Positions 22,936 through 36,012 of a DNA stretch of 64,000 nt are shown here, piece after piece. Under the pieces are notes generated by a model. That model was not told the DNA's origin and did not search any database. It saw nothing but the letters and a program-made list of their open reading frames with translations. Source of the DNA: Lasioglossum baleicum (lineage: Eukaryota > Arthropoda > Insecta > Hymenoptera > Halictidae); contig NC_134941.1 in NCBI RefSeq assembly GCF_051020765.1, forward strand, positions 7,006,001 to 7,070,000, read 5' to 3'. The position numbers and the translations under genes were made by a program. Position 1 is the stretch's first letter, and every line of letters begins with the position of its first letter.

Positions 22936-25130
22936 TCAGAAGGATCACATGTTAGATGATACAGTAGAATTGGTCGTGATATGGTCGGACACTGAAACCC
23001 GTATTAGGGAACCGAAGAGAAATAGACCGTTTGACAATGAGAAAACTTGATTTTAACGGCGAGCGACGAAAAAAAGAGTGGTAGAAAAGCATAAAGACGC
23101 CGAATGGTCGGGAGAAGGGGGGTTTAAAGGGGGATAGAGTGCAGAGGAAAGAAGGATGAGAAGGAATGCACGTTCAAAATCCCGAGTTACGTATTCTGAA
23201 GACATAGCCTCTAAAGTATCCCACGCTCGGGGAACCACAACCATCCGACGACGATTCATAGGTCTTTCCCGAGAATGGAAAAGGTAAAGAGGGGACTGGA
23301 GACTCTCCAAACGCATTCTGAATTCATTGAATAGTGCTGTCCCTCTTTCTTGATTCGCGAAGGATACTTTCGGGCTCTAAGATTTTTCGAACTTCCGGTC
23401 TAACCTATGCAATATCTCGTCGAGCTCTATTCACGAAATGTTGGATTTAATGAAGGATCGAAATAAATGTTTTCTAAAATATACGTCGTGTATCAATTTC
23501 TTTCGCGAATTTTTCAACCCACCTTCTTGAGACGAACATTCATCCTTTTATTATACTTAATATAAATAGCTATTTAGATTGGCTTATAAATTGCTTAATA
23601 ACTAGACTAGCGCAATTTTCTAATTCTTCAATAAAAGTCGAAGAATCTTCGATATTACTGTTTCTTGCAATTCACGTAAACAATTTTTATTTTGCATAAA
23701 GATCTAAATGAAGTCTACAGACATCTACGTTAATTTATATTTTTATTCAAATTAAAACTACTATTTTCCAGAATTTTAACTTACAACAAAAGGGTATTTT
23801 AAACAAAATTTCAAGACCTACGTGTGGAACAGAACTTGTCAAAAAGTACGATAACTTTTTCGATCCCTGTTTTTAATTATTATACTACTCTTCTGTTTGA
23901 TGACACGTAACCTGTAACGCAACCGAATATCAACTACAATAATTTCGAACGAAATTTCGATCTTGAGGAAATCCGTTGCATCCATTAATTTGTAACAGAT
24001 TAATTTGTTTGTTCGAATGAACGTTTATGGCGATGAGATAATAACCGTTCTGCCATCGATTTTATTATTTTTCAACGTATCGAGTTGCGTCGAATTATTG
24101 TTGCACAGAAATGATGTTACACGATTGTTAGCGTTTATAAACGGTCATTAACGTTTATTAAAGGAGATGTAATTTGCATTGGCATAACATGATAACGACT
24201 CGTTTGCAAAATCGATTTTCTTCGTACGAAATGATTTTCAATTTTTGTATACAATTACTGCAATTATGTGTCGTGCTTTTTATGAACTATAATGGTTTAT
24301 GATATTTACATAATTAACTTCTGTTAGCTATGTAACGAATGAACTTGATCTTCTCTATTAATTAATTAATTCCATTGATTCCATTAATTATATTGTTGAT
24401 GAAATAAATTAATACTAGTTATATTCTATCTTATCGAATTATTACTAAATTACGTATTCTTTTGAAGGCACATTCGCTGCAGAATTTTTACAGAAAATTT
24501 ATTTGCAGGGATGCAAACTGCTACCACTCAACGTCTAAAAACGAACGCAGCTGAAGTCTGTGCTTGAAGTTATCCTGCACCGTGACTAAACGGCGATGTA
24601 ATCGTGTCAAAGGTACAAGACGAAATTTGTAATTTGCAGTTCATCGTTCCCCAGCTGGAAAGATTTACGATGCAATATAGGGATCTCTGGGTATTCGAGA
24701 TCACACGAAATGGATTCGCCAGGGGGTACTTTGTCTTTCATTCACCTTCTTCGAGGGCACGATTCATGATGGTCGAACCTATCGACTGGATTCGCTATCT
24801 AATAGATATTTATATACATACAAAATCCTCGTTCTTACCCAAACGATATAAAACATCCTGACAATATTTATATACGTCTCTACTGTGACGAATATTTTTA
24901 ATAGTTCCAGTCAATCAAAGCTAATGTAACAATATTTTTATGTATTTCTGTTATCTTCAACGTTCTATTATTCACACACATTTTTGTCGCAAGTGCAAAA
25001 ATCCACAGTCATTACCTTGAGATGACCTTGAGCTCTAAAATTTTTTGTGGAACTTGCTTTCAAAAACCAATTCAGCACTCCTAGCACCGTCGTATCTTTA
25101 GGGACACAGAATATTTGTTAGGACACGCGG
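22936..25130. other. unassigned stretch
   Basis: 22960-23340 is GC-richer and purine-biased, without recognisable coding. A degenerate MITE of the GACTGCGG family may lie at 23604-23716 (ACTAGACT left, TTTGCATAAAGATC right). The plus ORF at 24604-24861 has no known domain. Confidence 0.45.
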
Positions 25131-25137
25131 TATATAA

Positions 25138-25720
25138 TCAGAAAACGGTGCATTTAGCGAGAGCTGAAAAAAGGAAGCTGGGAAAGCGAAAGCGGAGGAA
25201 GTAGAAGGGAAAGAATATCCTGCAGCGACGTCCCGATACAGGAAAGAGGATCGTATTAGTCGGTGGCAAGGGCCAACAGAGGGAAAAGAGTAAAAGAAGA
25301 AGGAGAAGAAGACGTGGAAGAAGATGATGATAAGGAAGGAAGGAAGGAAGGAAGGAAGGAAGAGGGGGAGGAGCGGGGAGATGTAGCCGTCTCCATAACT
25401 GTACAGTCCACTCGACTAACGTAAGTATATTGTCAATCAATCCACGGTATAAAAGCAATCTGAGGTTCGGTCGACGGGGTGGCGGGATCCCGTGGGGCGT
25501 GGACGGGCTGATCGAGCTAAGGATCCAACGAACAGAGAAAGGAGAGTGGCTCCAGGGAGAGAGAAGGAAGAGAGAGGGGGAGGGGGAAGAAGAGAGGGTG
25601 GAGAGTGCAAACAATCCCCTCTCGCTCCCTGAGAGATGGATGGAGCGAGAGAGGGAACTTGATAGAAAAGGAGAAGTCCTTTACTCTGACCACTCGAAGG
25701 ACCCTGCCGAACAAGTAGGA
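25138..25720. repeat. polypurine-rich low-complexity region with GGAA microsatellite
   Basis: The plus strand is strongly A/G-biased, with seven or more GGAA units at 25333-25360 and GAGA/GGGGA runs at 25530-25670. The long minus ORFs here are Ser/Leu/Pro/Arg-rich readings of the pyrimidine strand, not proteins. Confidence 0.8.
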
Positions 25721-25793
25721 TGAAACGAAACTCCTGCCCGGTGCCTATACCTATGCTTATAGACACGCGTGTACATACGTGTATGTACGTACA

Positions 25794-25811
25794 CGTGTGT
25801 GTGTGTGTGTG
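25794..25811. repeat. GT dinucleotide run
   Basis: Nine GT units, preceded by ACGT-type palindromic sequence from 25765. The run is read as His-Thr repeats in a minus ORF, which argues against that ORF being real. Confidence 0.85.
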
Positions 25812-28800
25812 CGAGTTCGGAATACTTGTAAGGATGTGATCGCGTATAGCGAAACTCAGCGTGACCGAACGGATATGGCCGATGCTAGGATATATCTGAA
25901 AATGTCGCTGGAAGACCTGGGTGTCCTCGAGGAGGTGACGTGTTCTGTTCACGGGGAGCCCGAAGTGCTGGGAAAATATATCGAGCTGACCGCCGGAACA
26001 GACAATGACGAAGACAGCCCAACAAACTGTGACCTTCGTTTCCAAATTTGCGCAATTGCTTCGAAACAGCTTCCAACATTCTCACTGCAAGGAGCAAACG
26101 ATCTCAACCCTGAAATGGTATACGAAGTATGAAGTAGTTTAGGGCGACAACATTGATTCCTTACGATCCGTGATTGAAGCAAAAATTCCAACGAACCTTT
26201 GCCGGATATTTCGATCTGACTAAAGCATGTTGAGAAATTGGTGAAAGAAAATTGATACGCCGATTAAAATCAGCAGAGGGAATTGAAACGTGTTAGCAGA
26301 TAATAGTATTAGAAAGGAAGCAATTGGCAGGATAAGAACGCGGTTGGGAAATGAGATGGCCTTGAGTTGGGCGGGGTTAGAAGCAAACGGCACATATGGC
26401 GCGAGCTGTCCAAACAAAGTTGTTGATGAAGAGACTGATTAAGTCGGGTGTCGGGTGGACAGGAGATAGAAGATAGGAGGTATCAGGAGGAAATAAGTCC
26501 TATCCGGGCAGAATAACGTAGATGACTTGAGCCCATGCACCAGCAAATAAGGTTACACGCCCCTTGTGACCCAATGAGAAGTTTCGCTCTCTCCCCCGTA
26601 ACGTCGACGAGGGCGGCGTTGGACTAGCGGAAAATGAAATAATATCGACGCAAACACACGGGACTGAACGCCAAAAAGACCGTGGATAAATACGTAAGAG
26701 AGTTTACCACGGAACTGTGGGGAAAAGAGGAGAATCGAGAGACGAGGAAGACGGAGGAGCCGCACCGACCGGGGCCACACCACAAGAAATTGGAAAGGAG
26801 AGAAGTAGAAGAATAGAAGAGAGACACGTCGTGGGATCCTAACACGTGGCAAAGCTCTTTGTACACCACAGATTTTTCGAGGTTGAAACGGATAGCAAAT
26901 CTGGATAATGTATTTACAGAATCTCAAGCCGTGACCCGTCCCAGCCACGCAAAACTGTTCCTATTTGTTTTCCTTCTCTATAGCTTCCTGTTTTACTAAA
27001 TTCGATCGCGAAATTTCAACAAACGCCACTGCTAGACAAATCGAAATTTTTCTTAATAATTTCGGCGAACGTCAATAAGTAAGTTTCAGTTTAGAAATCA
27101 GGATATTCTTTCAAAAATTATTATATATAGAAATTCGATACTTATTTTCGTGTATTATTTTATTTATTCGCTATTCGTATTTTATTCGTATGCGCAAAGT
27201 TAGGCTTATTCGTCATTATAGACCAGCGTCTACCTCGATATTGTTAAGCGTCATCTTCTTCTCTTTGCTCGTTAGAAAGCCAGACCCGTCCCATTTATAC
27301 TGCTGGAAACAATTTTCTTGTTTAACGAAATGTAAAGTTTACTTTATGCTCAAGTCGAATCACATTCAATTTCTGTTTCTCGGACGACTCCATAAATAAT
27401 GTTGATTCTCGTTTTCCTTTGAACGAATAAAAGAGCAGAGCAACCGAAATTTAAAAGCAACACTAAAAAATTCATCTTCTAAATAAAATTCTTCTTTTGA
27501 GATCATGAGGATAAATAATTGAGTCGCTCCGAGCTTCCAGAGGGTTATAGTATGATTTCTTTCTAGTGCTTTGAAGAGGCAACGCGTTAGCAGAAATCAT
27601 TAATCACGCGATTGCAGCTGTGGACCAACTTGAACGACACAACCGAGATTTGAAGGAAGAAAAGAATGATCATACACAAAAGCTCTTCCGAAGCTAGTGT
27701 CTGTTTATTGTACGTATAATACGGTTTATCTGGCCATTGGTATACCCCTATAAAATAATAAAAGCATAGTTGTCATTTATGACAATGGATTTCTTCATTA
27801 GAGATCTAGGCCGATGTAATGCAACATTATCAGCAAGACCTTGATTGTAGTTTCTTTAGTACTGGCTTTGCCCACTTTCATCATTATGGGCACATGTGTT
27901 AACTAGGTCGCAAGTAGAAGTAGTCGTAATTGATCAGACACATTTTAGATAATTGCTTAATCCAGAACCAGGCGTGTGCAACGACGTATTAAATTATACT
28001 TTTCCAAAACTAAAGTAAACTTTTATATCTTGTACGTATTCAAAAAATTCACTTCGTTATGCAAATAAAATAATTAAAAACTCTCTTTCTAATTCTATTA
28101 TACTTGCAGTTTTTAATTCTGATTAATGATTTCCGTCTGTATGAGTAGTAAATTGTATTTCTTAAAAATAATAAATATAATAATAAAATATAATAATAAA
28201 AATAATAAATGAAACATAATTAAGGCGAAGTATTCTACACAACTATTTCAGGGGAGCGTATGTGGGTTAAATAATAAATAAATGTAACAACATATCATTT
28301 TCTCGCCCCAATAATTTACTAGATTGAATTATTCAGTACACAAATTTGTAAATTAAAATTTATGAATTAGCGATATCAATATTATAATTGAATGTACAAA
28401 GTCATTTAATCGTTCATTTTATAATTTACGTATTCAATAACGCGAGGATGTTGAATTCTTTAATATATAATTATGTATTAAAATTTATAAATTTCACATA
28501 CAGATGCAAAAATTTAGTAGTATTACATCATCGTGACAAATGAATTGTGAAGCTGGAGTGTGAAAGTTTAACACAAAACAAATTGAAAATTTATATACAT
28601 ATTCTTCTAATTAGATGGATTTTAAATAAATTGGATCATAATACTGATTTCAGACTGTACTTTATTTTATGGTTTTGTAGTTTGATAAATATGGAGTAAA
28701 TTGAAAAATTGTAGAATAAGTATAATCATATTTTACTGTTCTTCGCTTTTTCATAAAAATTCGAAAACCTGTTTTCTCAGAAGTCAGCTGCTTTATAAGC

Positions 28801-31130
28801 TCCAGCTCATATAACAGAATTTTATTCCACACTTTTGATTTGCTTTTATATTGCGCCATAAGCGTGGTCTACTATCCGTAGCCCTCGGCCGTCCACGCCC
28901 TTTAAAAGAACGCAAATGGACAAATGTAATAATCTTAGCAGAGAATAAACGGATTATTTCTTAGACTTGGAAATGAGATCCAAAGGCGTCTCACGGAATG
29001 TCGATTCACACGTGCTACTTGTTTGTTCCGCGAAAGTGGCGCGTGAGAGGAATATCAAACGATGAATACGAATAGATTTTTCGCAAATCAGTATACACAC
29101 TCAGAAAACATTATTAATTTCCACTTTATTAACAATTCATCGGTCTCCATTACGGAAAAAAACTTCCAACCAAAAACTCTAGACGAGCACAAGCAGCGAA
29201 GCACAAATAAGATCGACCAATACATCTATCATTGCTTTTACTAACAATCTCCATAATTAAGAGCTTTTTTGGACCGAACAAAAATAAATGGCTTGTAAAA
29301 ATCTTTTAAAAATGCTGGAGTATTAAATTCAATGGAATTTAGTACGATTTTTATTTATTTTGGATCTACAAATGCTTTTATCAATGAAAATAGAATTTTA
29401 TTTGGTACCACTTTCTTAGAATTTGTCTGCAGTCTACTAATGACACAAATTGGCTACTAGATAATTAAAATTTATCGATCGCCTATAACTCTGGGTCTCG
29501 ACACGACTCTCAAATAAAAGAAATAGACTCAAATCATGTGCCAATCTTAAGCTACGTCCACACTGAACCAACACCCAGCTTTGTCGCCTTTTGTCGCCTT
29601 CCCTTTTTTTCTGAATAAAAGAAGAAGAAGCCGTCAAAACGTGGCTCGATGTCGCGTCAGTGTGGATGTAGCTTTACGCCTATAATGCACTCCAGAAGCG
29701 TCGATTTCAGCTTCAACATATTTGTGTGGCACAAAAATTGAGATATCGATGTGCACGAAGTGAATTAGAGTCCCACCGTGGGAAATGCGGGATGATGATC
29801 GTCAGACACATGTAACCAGTCGGTAACCAGTGTGTTAAACTCGATCAAGATGTGAGCCGGTGAGAACTTGCCAGCAAGCAAACTCCGACGCGTTTAAAGC
29901 GACATTAAAATTGATCAGATCGAAATGGACATCGGGAACGGCAGCCGGTATCAGCATCGTGTAAGATAGTCACGGAACTCAAAACTTTCTCTAAAATGTA
30001 CGAGATGGTAATCAACCGTCCCAGAGGATCGTATTGATTGCCTGGGAACGAGCGCTCCCTCACGCATTTACGAACTCGTGGCGGTCGCAAAGCAAATTCG
30101 GGAAGACCGACGATTCGATGATACGATAACCGAGCGGTATAACGTTAATATTTCATCGTGCCGCGTCGAGGAACTTTACGGTCACGCGCCCGGTCCTCTG
30201 AGCGAAGACAGCTCTCGTTCAAGCGATATTTAACGCGTTACGCACTTGAGAAAAATCTCTTCCAGTGCCAGTCACGGAAAAGTTGTTTCCCGAAAAATCA
30301 ATTTTTCCTTGCATAATTTGAGAGTACAACAATCTTAAAACATTTGGAACCTATTATAATATCGATTTCCGTTCTTGCAACGCTTGTGAAGAAACTTTGC
30401 TTCGCATACTTATTGAGAAGAACCGAATTTATGAACTACAATGTCTGAAATATGCGAACACTTTGGAACTTCTTTCAAAAAAACCGAGATGGATTTCTTG
30501 TTTTTTCAATTATTTTTTTTTATAAAACTTGCACCAACATACTTCGTGGTTACGATTAATACTACGTAATGTAGCCCGTCATACCAAACAACTTTTGTAG
30601 CAACACTTTTTTGGTAACGACAACGTCTTCCGAGATATCCTGCTGATCTCATTTCAGCAGGACACCCGGTATATGTATTGAATTATATACATTTTGAAAA
30701 TTTCTCCATGTTTAAAATGAGAAATTAAAATTTTTTTAAATGTTTCCATGTGTAATTTAATTATTTATTTCGTTTGGAAAGCACTTTCTCGCTATTTCGT
30801 AAAGCTTTCACATATTTTCTAAGCGAGACTTCTTTTATGCGGTCACTCTCCACCGCATAAAAAAAAATTTCTTTACTATGTTGTGAAAAATTATTTATTA
30901 TAGCTGTTTATAAAAGTTTGTGAATATTTTTTTTATGCGGTTTCTTTTTCTGCGGTCCCTATCTACCGCACAAAAACAGGTTTGACTGTATTGACATCTT
31001 CAGTTTCGTAAATTTTTCAACGATTTTGAATTTCGTGTACTGAATTTTGCTATAAACGCATGGAGATCCGCAGCTGTTAAAAATGTTCAATTCACACAAT
31101 AGAGAATTCGGATATCATCGGTTCGGATAA
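25812..31130. other. unassigned stretch
   Basis: 25812-26950 is GC-richer with purine bias at 26680-26830. 26950-29400 is AT-rich and featureless. 29400-30250 is moderately GC-rich. 30560-30675 ends in GGACACCCGGTAT, a possible solo MITE end. A TTATGC/GCATAA pair sits near 30830-30970. No RNA gene or recognisable exon was found. Confidence 0.4.
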
Positions 31131-31245
31131 TCGAGGCTCTGCTGAATCGTGGATTAAACGAACAACTACGATCTAAATAGTGTCGTGTTTGGTGTCATTT
31201 TACCAGGAAAAATGTCACAAATGCGTTGCTAAAAGTTTCATAAAA
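31118..31245. repeat. GGTTCGGATAATCGAGG repeat, copy 1
   Basis: Shares TCGGTTCGGATAATCGAGG, GATTAAACGA, GTCGTGTTTGG and a CCAG(G/A)AAAAATGTC segment with 57120-57270 and 61234-61380. The motif resembles ends of pogo/Tigger-type elements (CCTCGATTATCCG as complement). Confidence 0.65.
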
Positions 31246-33626
31246 AGATAATTAAACAAGGTTCTCATCGATATGCCCTTTTTCTCACATATTGGTACTG
31301 TATTTTCCCAAGATCGCGTCGTTTCGTCAGCCTGGAGGTGGAAGATGGCTATCGAAATATCGTCGCAGATCAGACTGGATGTGTGCGAATAAAAACAGAA
31401 TTGCTTATTTTCCAGATACGATGTCAGTGGCTCGATAAAACGCGTCTTTGTAGGCACCGCAGTGACCACTTTGCAGAGGCCGGCCGTGACTGAATTAGAG
31501 TTTAGGAGATCGCCCCAGCTATTGGCAAGCTGTTCGTGCAAACCGCCAATGGTCTGGATTGGGCGAGTTTCCATGTCCTCTTAAACGATTGTAAATACTC
31601 CCGAACATCCGAACGAATTTAACGCGGCCGTGTTTAAAGTCGGAGCACGTCGATTTTTCGATGGTCGTCGCGACATATACAGGGTGTTCCGCGAAAAGTT
31701 TCGCCAACTATGTTCCTCGCAATACCGTGGCGAACGCGATCTTCCGGACAATATGAAACTATTTCTGGAACTTCTGCGATTATTACCGTGGGATAGAGTG
31801 CAAGCTATTTTATAAAGCATTCCTTGATTAAAAAGAAACGGGGAATTTTCGACTGATGTATAATTGTAAGAATTTCAACGTTTGAGAACGTTCAGTGTGG
31901 TTGATACCTTATAAAAATTCTTTGCGATTTATATATTAAAGAAAGTTGTGATAGAACAATTGATTCGTGTATAAAACAGTTTCAAGCTGACTTTATTATT
32001 TTATAGTACTCTCATAAGGTTTCGATTATGGCTATATCATTTTTACGTAACTGAAGCAGCATTCTGTTAAAAAATTCGTTAATGGGTGTATGAATTTATG
32101 GTACGATATATAGTGTCGAAATGCATTAAAAAATGCTGATCACCGGGTGGTATATGGTATGACATGAATGGTGCATTAAGTCGCGCCTTCAGGACTTCCC
32201 TTAACGCTGACCACGTGACATACGAAATCGATAGAACGTCTGACGACAAACAATACATTTGTTTCGATCGTTACCGTCTACATTAATTTTCTGATTCGAT
32301 TTTCCCTAAATTTCCATCGGACTAATCTTATTTTATCGCGGTAAAGATTCATTCATACTTGTCAGAATTTTAAAGTCAGTACACACGATTACGAAGAAGA
32401 AGCGAATCCAAAATAAGGGGAAATGGATTGTCCGTTGTCAGACATAGTTAACGAAGCGTGCACCAAATAGTAACTCGTATAATATCTGTATTTAAAAAAT
32501 TGTTACTGGCAACAAAATTATTTTACCTTACACAATATTGAAAACTGACAAAAACTATTATATTTAATTTGGAAGGTATATTATAAAGACAATATAATAT
32601 TACATGATATAAATAAATACAGGAAAGAGATTAAGATATCCAAAATCTGTACAAAATCTAGATTATAAAGTTAGTTCGTTTAGTATTTCTTCAGAAAATA
32701 TGATTCTATAAAAACACAAAAGTGTCATTGGTCAATTCGTGAGCTGCTATATCAATTGGCCATGACAATTGGCACATTAACATTATATTAGCATAGTGTG
32801 ATTTATGAAAATTCATTTTACCATAAGTTGCCCAAATTGTACACATTAATTTCAGTAATGAAAACGTGTTGTATATCCGTATATACTGTTGTTTAAAATC
32901 ATCATGTTCAAACGTGCATAGACTCTTCTATGCGCATCATTTCATTGTTTTCAGCTTTAGAAAAATTGTTTCGCGCACTTTGGGGAGCACCGTATATAAT
33001 TAAAAGACCGCGACGCGTAGACGACGTGATCGCAGTAAATTTTGCATCTCCGCAGAAATTTATGCATCAAAGGGAATCAAATCGTAGGTCATCGTTCAGG
33101 TTCGCAGCCATTAATTCATTATTCATAGCGATAAGAGCACTCGCAAATTAGAAGGATAAGAAATGCCCGTGCATCCTGTGAAGGTTGCAACGGCAGCTAT
33201 TTTCATGACGACGGAGCAGAGGAACAGAGTCGACAACGGCTTTCGTTGCGACACGATACCACTCCTCTAATTAGACATTAGCGCAACAAACAACCCCAAG
33301 GTACCGTGTACCCTGCCTCCGCCCTGTCAACCACTTCCAGAAACCACCCCAATCCCCCTGACGGAATGCTCAAGTTACAAATTAACTTGCAGAGATCATC
33401 CGTTTCCAGCTCGACGCTCACCGACGCCTATTTGGTTCGCAGAACTCGCCCCGACGGAAATTCAAGCGCAGACGAGGAAAAAAACAGACAGTATTAAAAA
33501 ATCTCCATCTCGTCGCGACGCGTTTCAAATCTGTGGTACACAATTATCAGCACACCAATCCGACAGATTTGTATCAGGTTGGAGCAGACATAATTGCGGC
33601 TTTCATCATTTTAAACTGCAACATTC
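31246..33626. other. unassigned stretch
   Basis: 31250-31830 is GC-richer with short ORFs on both strands that match nothing I know. 31860-32900 is plain AT-rich DNA. 33170-33500 is moderately GC-rich. No exons recognised. Confidence 0.45.
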
Positions 33627-33634
33627 GTGTAGTA

Positions 33635-34257
33635 CAGGGGTCGGCAACCTGCGGCTCTTTGGATGTGAAGCTGCGGCTCTTTAGTTCCATACGCAAATAT
33701 TATTTATTTTATAAAAAAAAAACATTTAAACATCGTTCTGAACTGATTAACGAGGATTAGGCACCGATTCTATCTTTCAGCCACTTGTACTCGCTTTTCA
33801 CCGCACCCCTCCCCCGTGACACGCGTCGTCACTGTCGTCAATCCGTCGGAAGTTCTCGAATGACGCCGTCGTCGGATGTTTCTATGTAGGTTTTAATTCG
33901 CTTTCGACGCAAGACAATTTGGCGTCTTCACCAGTGCTTTGGCTGTGACGTATAGTTTGTTGTTTCAAGTAAAAGAGTTAGAAGCGATATCTTCTCAAAG
34001 TTATGTATGTACATATGTATATACAATATACATATATATATTATCTAATTTGTTGTGAAAAACACTACTTATATATGAATAAACAGATATTTTTTTCTTA
34101 TGAACAAATAGATTAGTTTTTTTTTTAATCAAAAAACTTTATTTATGCGAGTACTATTTATTGTTGGCAAGAAAAAATTTTGTGGCTCTTTAAAAACTTT
34201 GAAATTTTGTAAATTGTAATTTTTGACTCATCCGACTCAAAAGGTTGCCGACCCCTG
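33635..34257. mobile_element. non-autonomous hAT element
   Basis: CAGGGGTCGGCAACC and GGTTGCCGACCCCTG form perfect 15-bp inverted ends, bounded by identical 8-bp duplications GTGTAGTA at 33627-33634 and 34258-34265. The subterminal GCGGCTCTTT repeats and their AGCTGCGGCTC variants are typical of hAT ends. The 623-bp interior has no intact transposase. It is inserted in the GTACAGTATTATCTCCG repeat. Confidence 0.95.
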
Positions 34258-34350
34258 GTGTAGTACAGTATTATCTCCGTAACTGTCGCGCACGAAGATC
34301 TCTACCCGTAATGTCATAATTGCATCCTCGCCATTTCGGGGGAGCCCAGA
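34258..34350. repeat. dispersed repeat (GTACAGTATTATCTCCG family), copy 2
   Basis: Matches 12210-12300; its left flank was separated by the hAT insertion, and the GTGTAGTA duplication is the corresponding target. Confidence 0.55.
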
Positions 34351-35970
34351 TCAAATATTCATGATAGTGTAAATATTAATCAGTTACATTTTTACTTCAC
34401 AACGGAGAAGACGACATCTAGGTGGCTCGTTTTAAATTTCATTTTTCGTAAAATTATCAACCTATGCGTAAATACTCATTTCTGATGTTCTGAGGGCATA
34501 ACCATCCTACTAGAGAACTATACTTTGATTTAAGTGAAAATCAGGAGAAGCCGCACCAAGGGGATACGGCGGGTGTAAGAGAACTACCCATCCGAGGTCC
34601 ATTATCGTACGTTTCGCTATACTAACTGTATGTGGTAGTGCGTATCATGCAGTAAGACGACTACGTCCATAACGATTATAGCGTTCTTTACTCGTCTGAA
34701 ACTGAAACGAATTAATTGATAACTGTATGAAATGAAATCGACAAAAATAAGATGGAGTGGGATAAGTGCGTAAACGGGGCAAGTGCGTTAATTGGTCATT
34801 TTTATTATAATATGAACGAAATTTCTCTAGCTTGTGTCTATTAATGTAGTATAAGTATGAACTATTCTACATAGATGTCGCCCAAGAATAAAGGTGTTTT
34901 CCTCGCTTAAATCAACCAATGCCAAACAGTCACGTGCGAGGGACACGTACAACTTTTAGGTTACCCTGAACGTGCAATAGTTTTCAAGTTATTAATATAT
35001 TCTGAGTTGCTATTTTAGATAAGTACGATAAATATTAATGTAGGTATACATTAAATAAACCGTTTTTATTGTATTTTTTTTAATTTATTGAGAAAAACAC
35101 TAAGATGATCTTGCCCCGTAAATATTACTACACGGGGCCAGTCCGTACTATCACGGTGGGGTAAGTCCGTACTGTATGGGTAACTATAAAACTAAACAAT
35201 ATATTTAATGCAATAAAATGCATTTTGTAGCAGGCTTGATAATAATTCTTTTTTTGCCCCATGGCACTTGAAACAAGGTTCGAAAGTATTTTTAACTCTC
35301 AGAGACGGACTTGCCCCATTTTCGGGCGTCCTAGTTGACACTTTGTACAATATCCTATCAAAATGAAAATTTTTCAAGCAAAATTAGAATCCTACATAAT
35401 ATTAATTCATCAGTAATAACTGTGGCAAGAGTTTGATACCAAGAGCGTTAAGTTTTTACATACCAGACTGAAAATACATCAGTTTAAAGTCCAACTTTGG
35501 AAAAACTAGTGCGCACTTACCCCATTCCACCGTAGCCGGTTGTAGTGGTCACGTCACAATATAAAAAATCATGAATTTCATTGGGAATAAAAAATTCCGA
35601 AAATTGATTGAACTGACCGATCCAAATTTGGAACCGTATCTTCTTTATTTGATTTTCTCCTAAGCCTTACGTAATAATTGGTAAATGCTTGTTGCCCCCA
35701 ATTAGTCCAGATAACGAAGACACAACTGTAGCTCACATCCCGTCTCCTCTGCTATTAGCCAAGACCCTTGCATCGATTTCAAGGGAACCGACAATCAGAG
35801 AGCCAGTTAGGTGATAAAACGATCGAGCTGCTCAAGCGGCAATGATCGCGCTAGAAGAAACACCGGCGTTCCTAGCAAGCGAGAAATAACTCGAACCTGC
35901 AGAACATCGGCTAATTTGATCGATTCAACGGAGTTTTTTTGCCTCGCTCCAGGTAAGAGCATCCATCATT
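34351..35970. other. unassigned stretch
   Basis: AT-rich, no recognisable gene. Segments GGGGCAAGTGCG, TGCCCCGTAAATATTACTAC and GGGGTAAGTCCGTACT recur in both orientations around 34770-35330 and may be a decayed foldback, but I could not align arms with confidence. Confidence 0.4.
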
Positions 35971-35976
35971 AGCCGG

Positions 35977-36012
35977 TATAAATACATGCGAAAAGACGAG
36001 AGCCGGTCAGGC
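35977..36012 (+). promoter_or_regulatory. possible core promoter: TATA box and initiator
   Basis: TATAAATA at 35977-35984 is followed 32 bases on by GGTCAGGC with A at 36009, the spacing expected for TATA and an insect initiator (TCA). The surrounding DNA is GC-richer. No downstream exon could be identified, so this stays a candidate. Confidence 0.3.

Noticed and set aside
25138..26045. Minus-strand ORFs of 158 and 202 codons
   Set aside because: They read polypyrimidine and GT microsatellite sequence (poly Ser/Leu/Pro and His-Thr runs), not protein.
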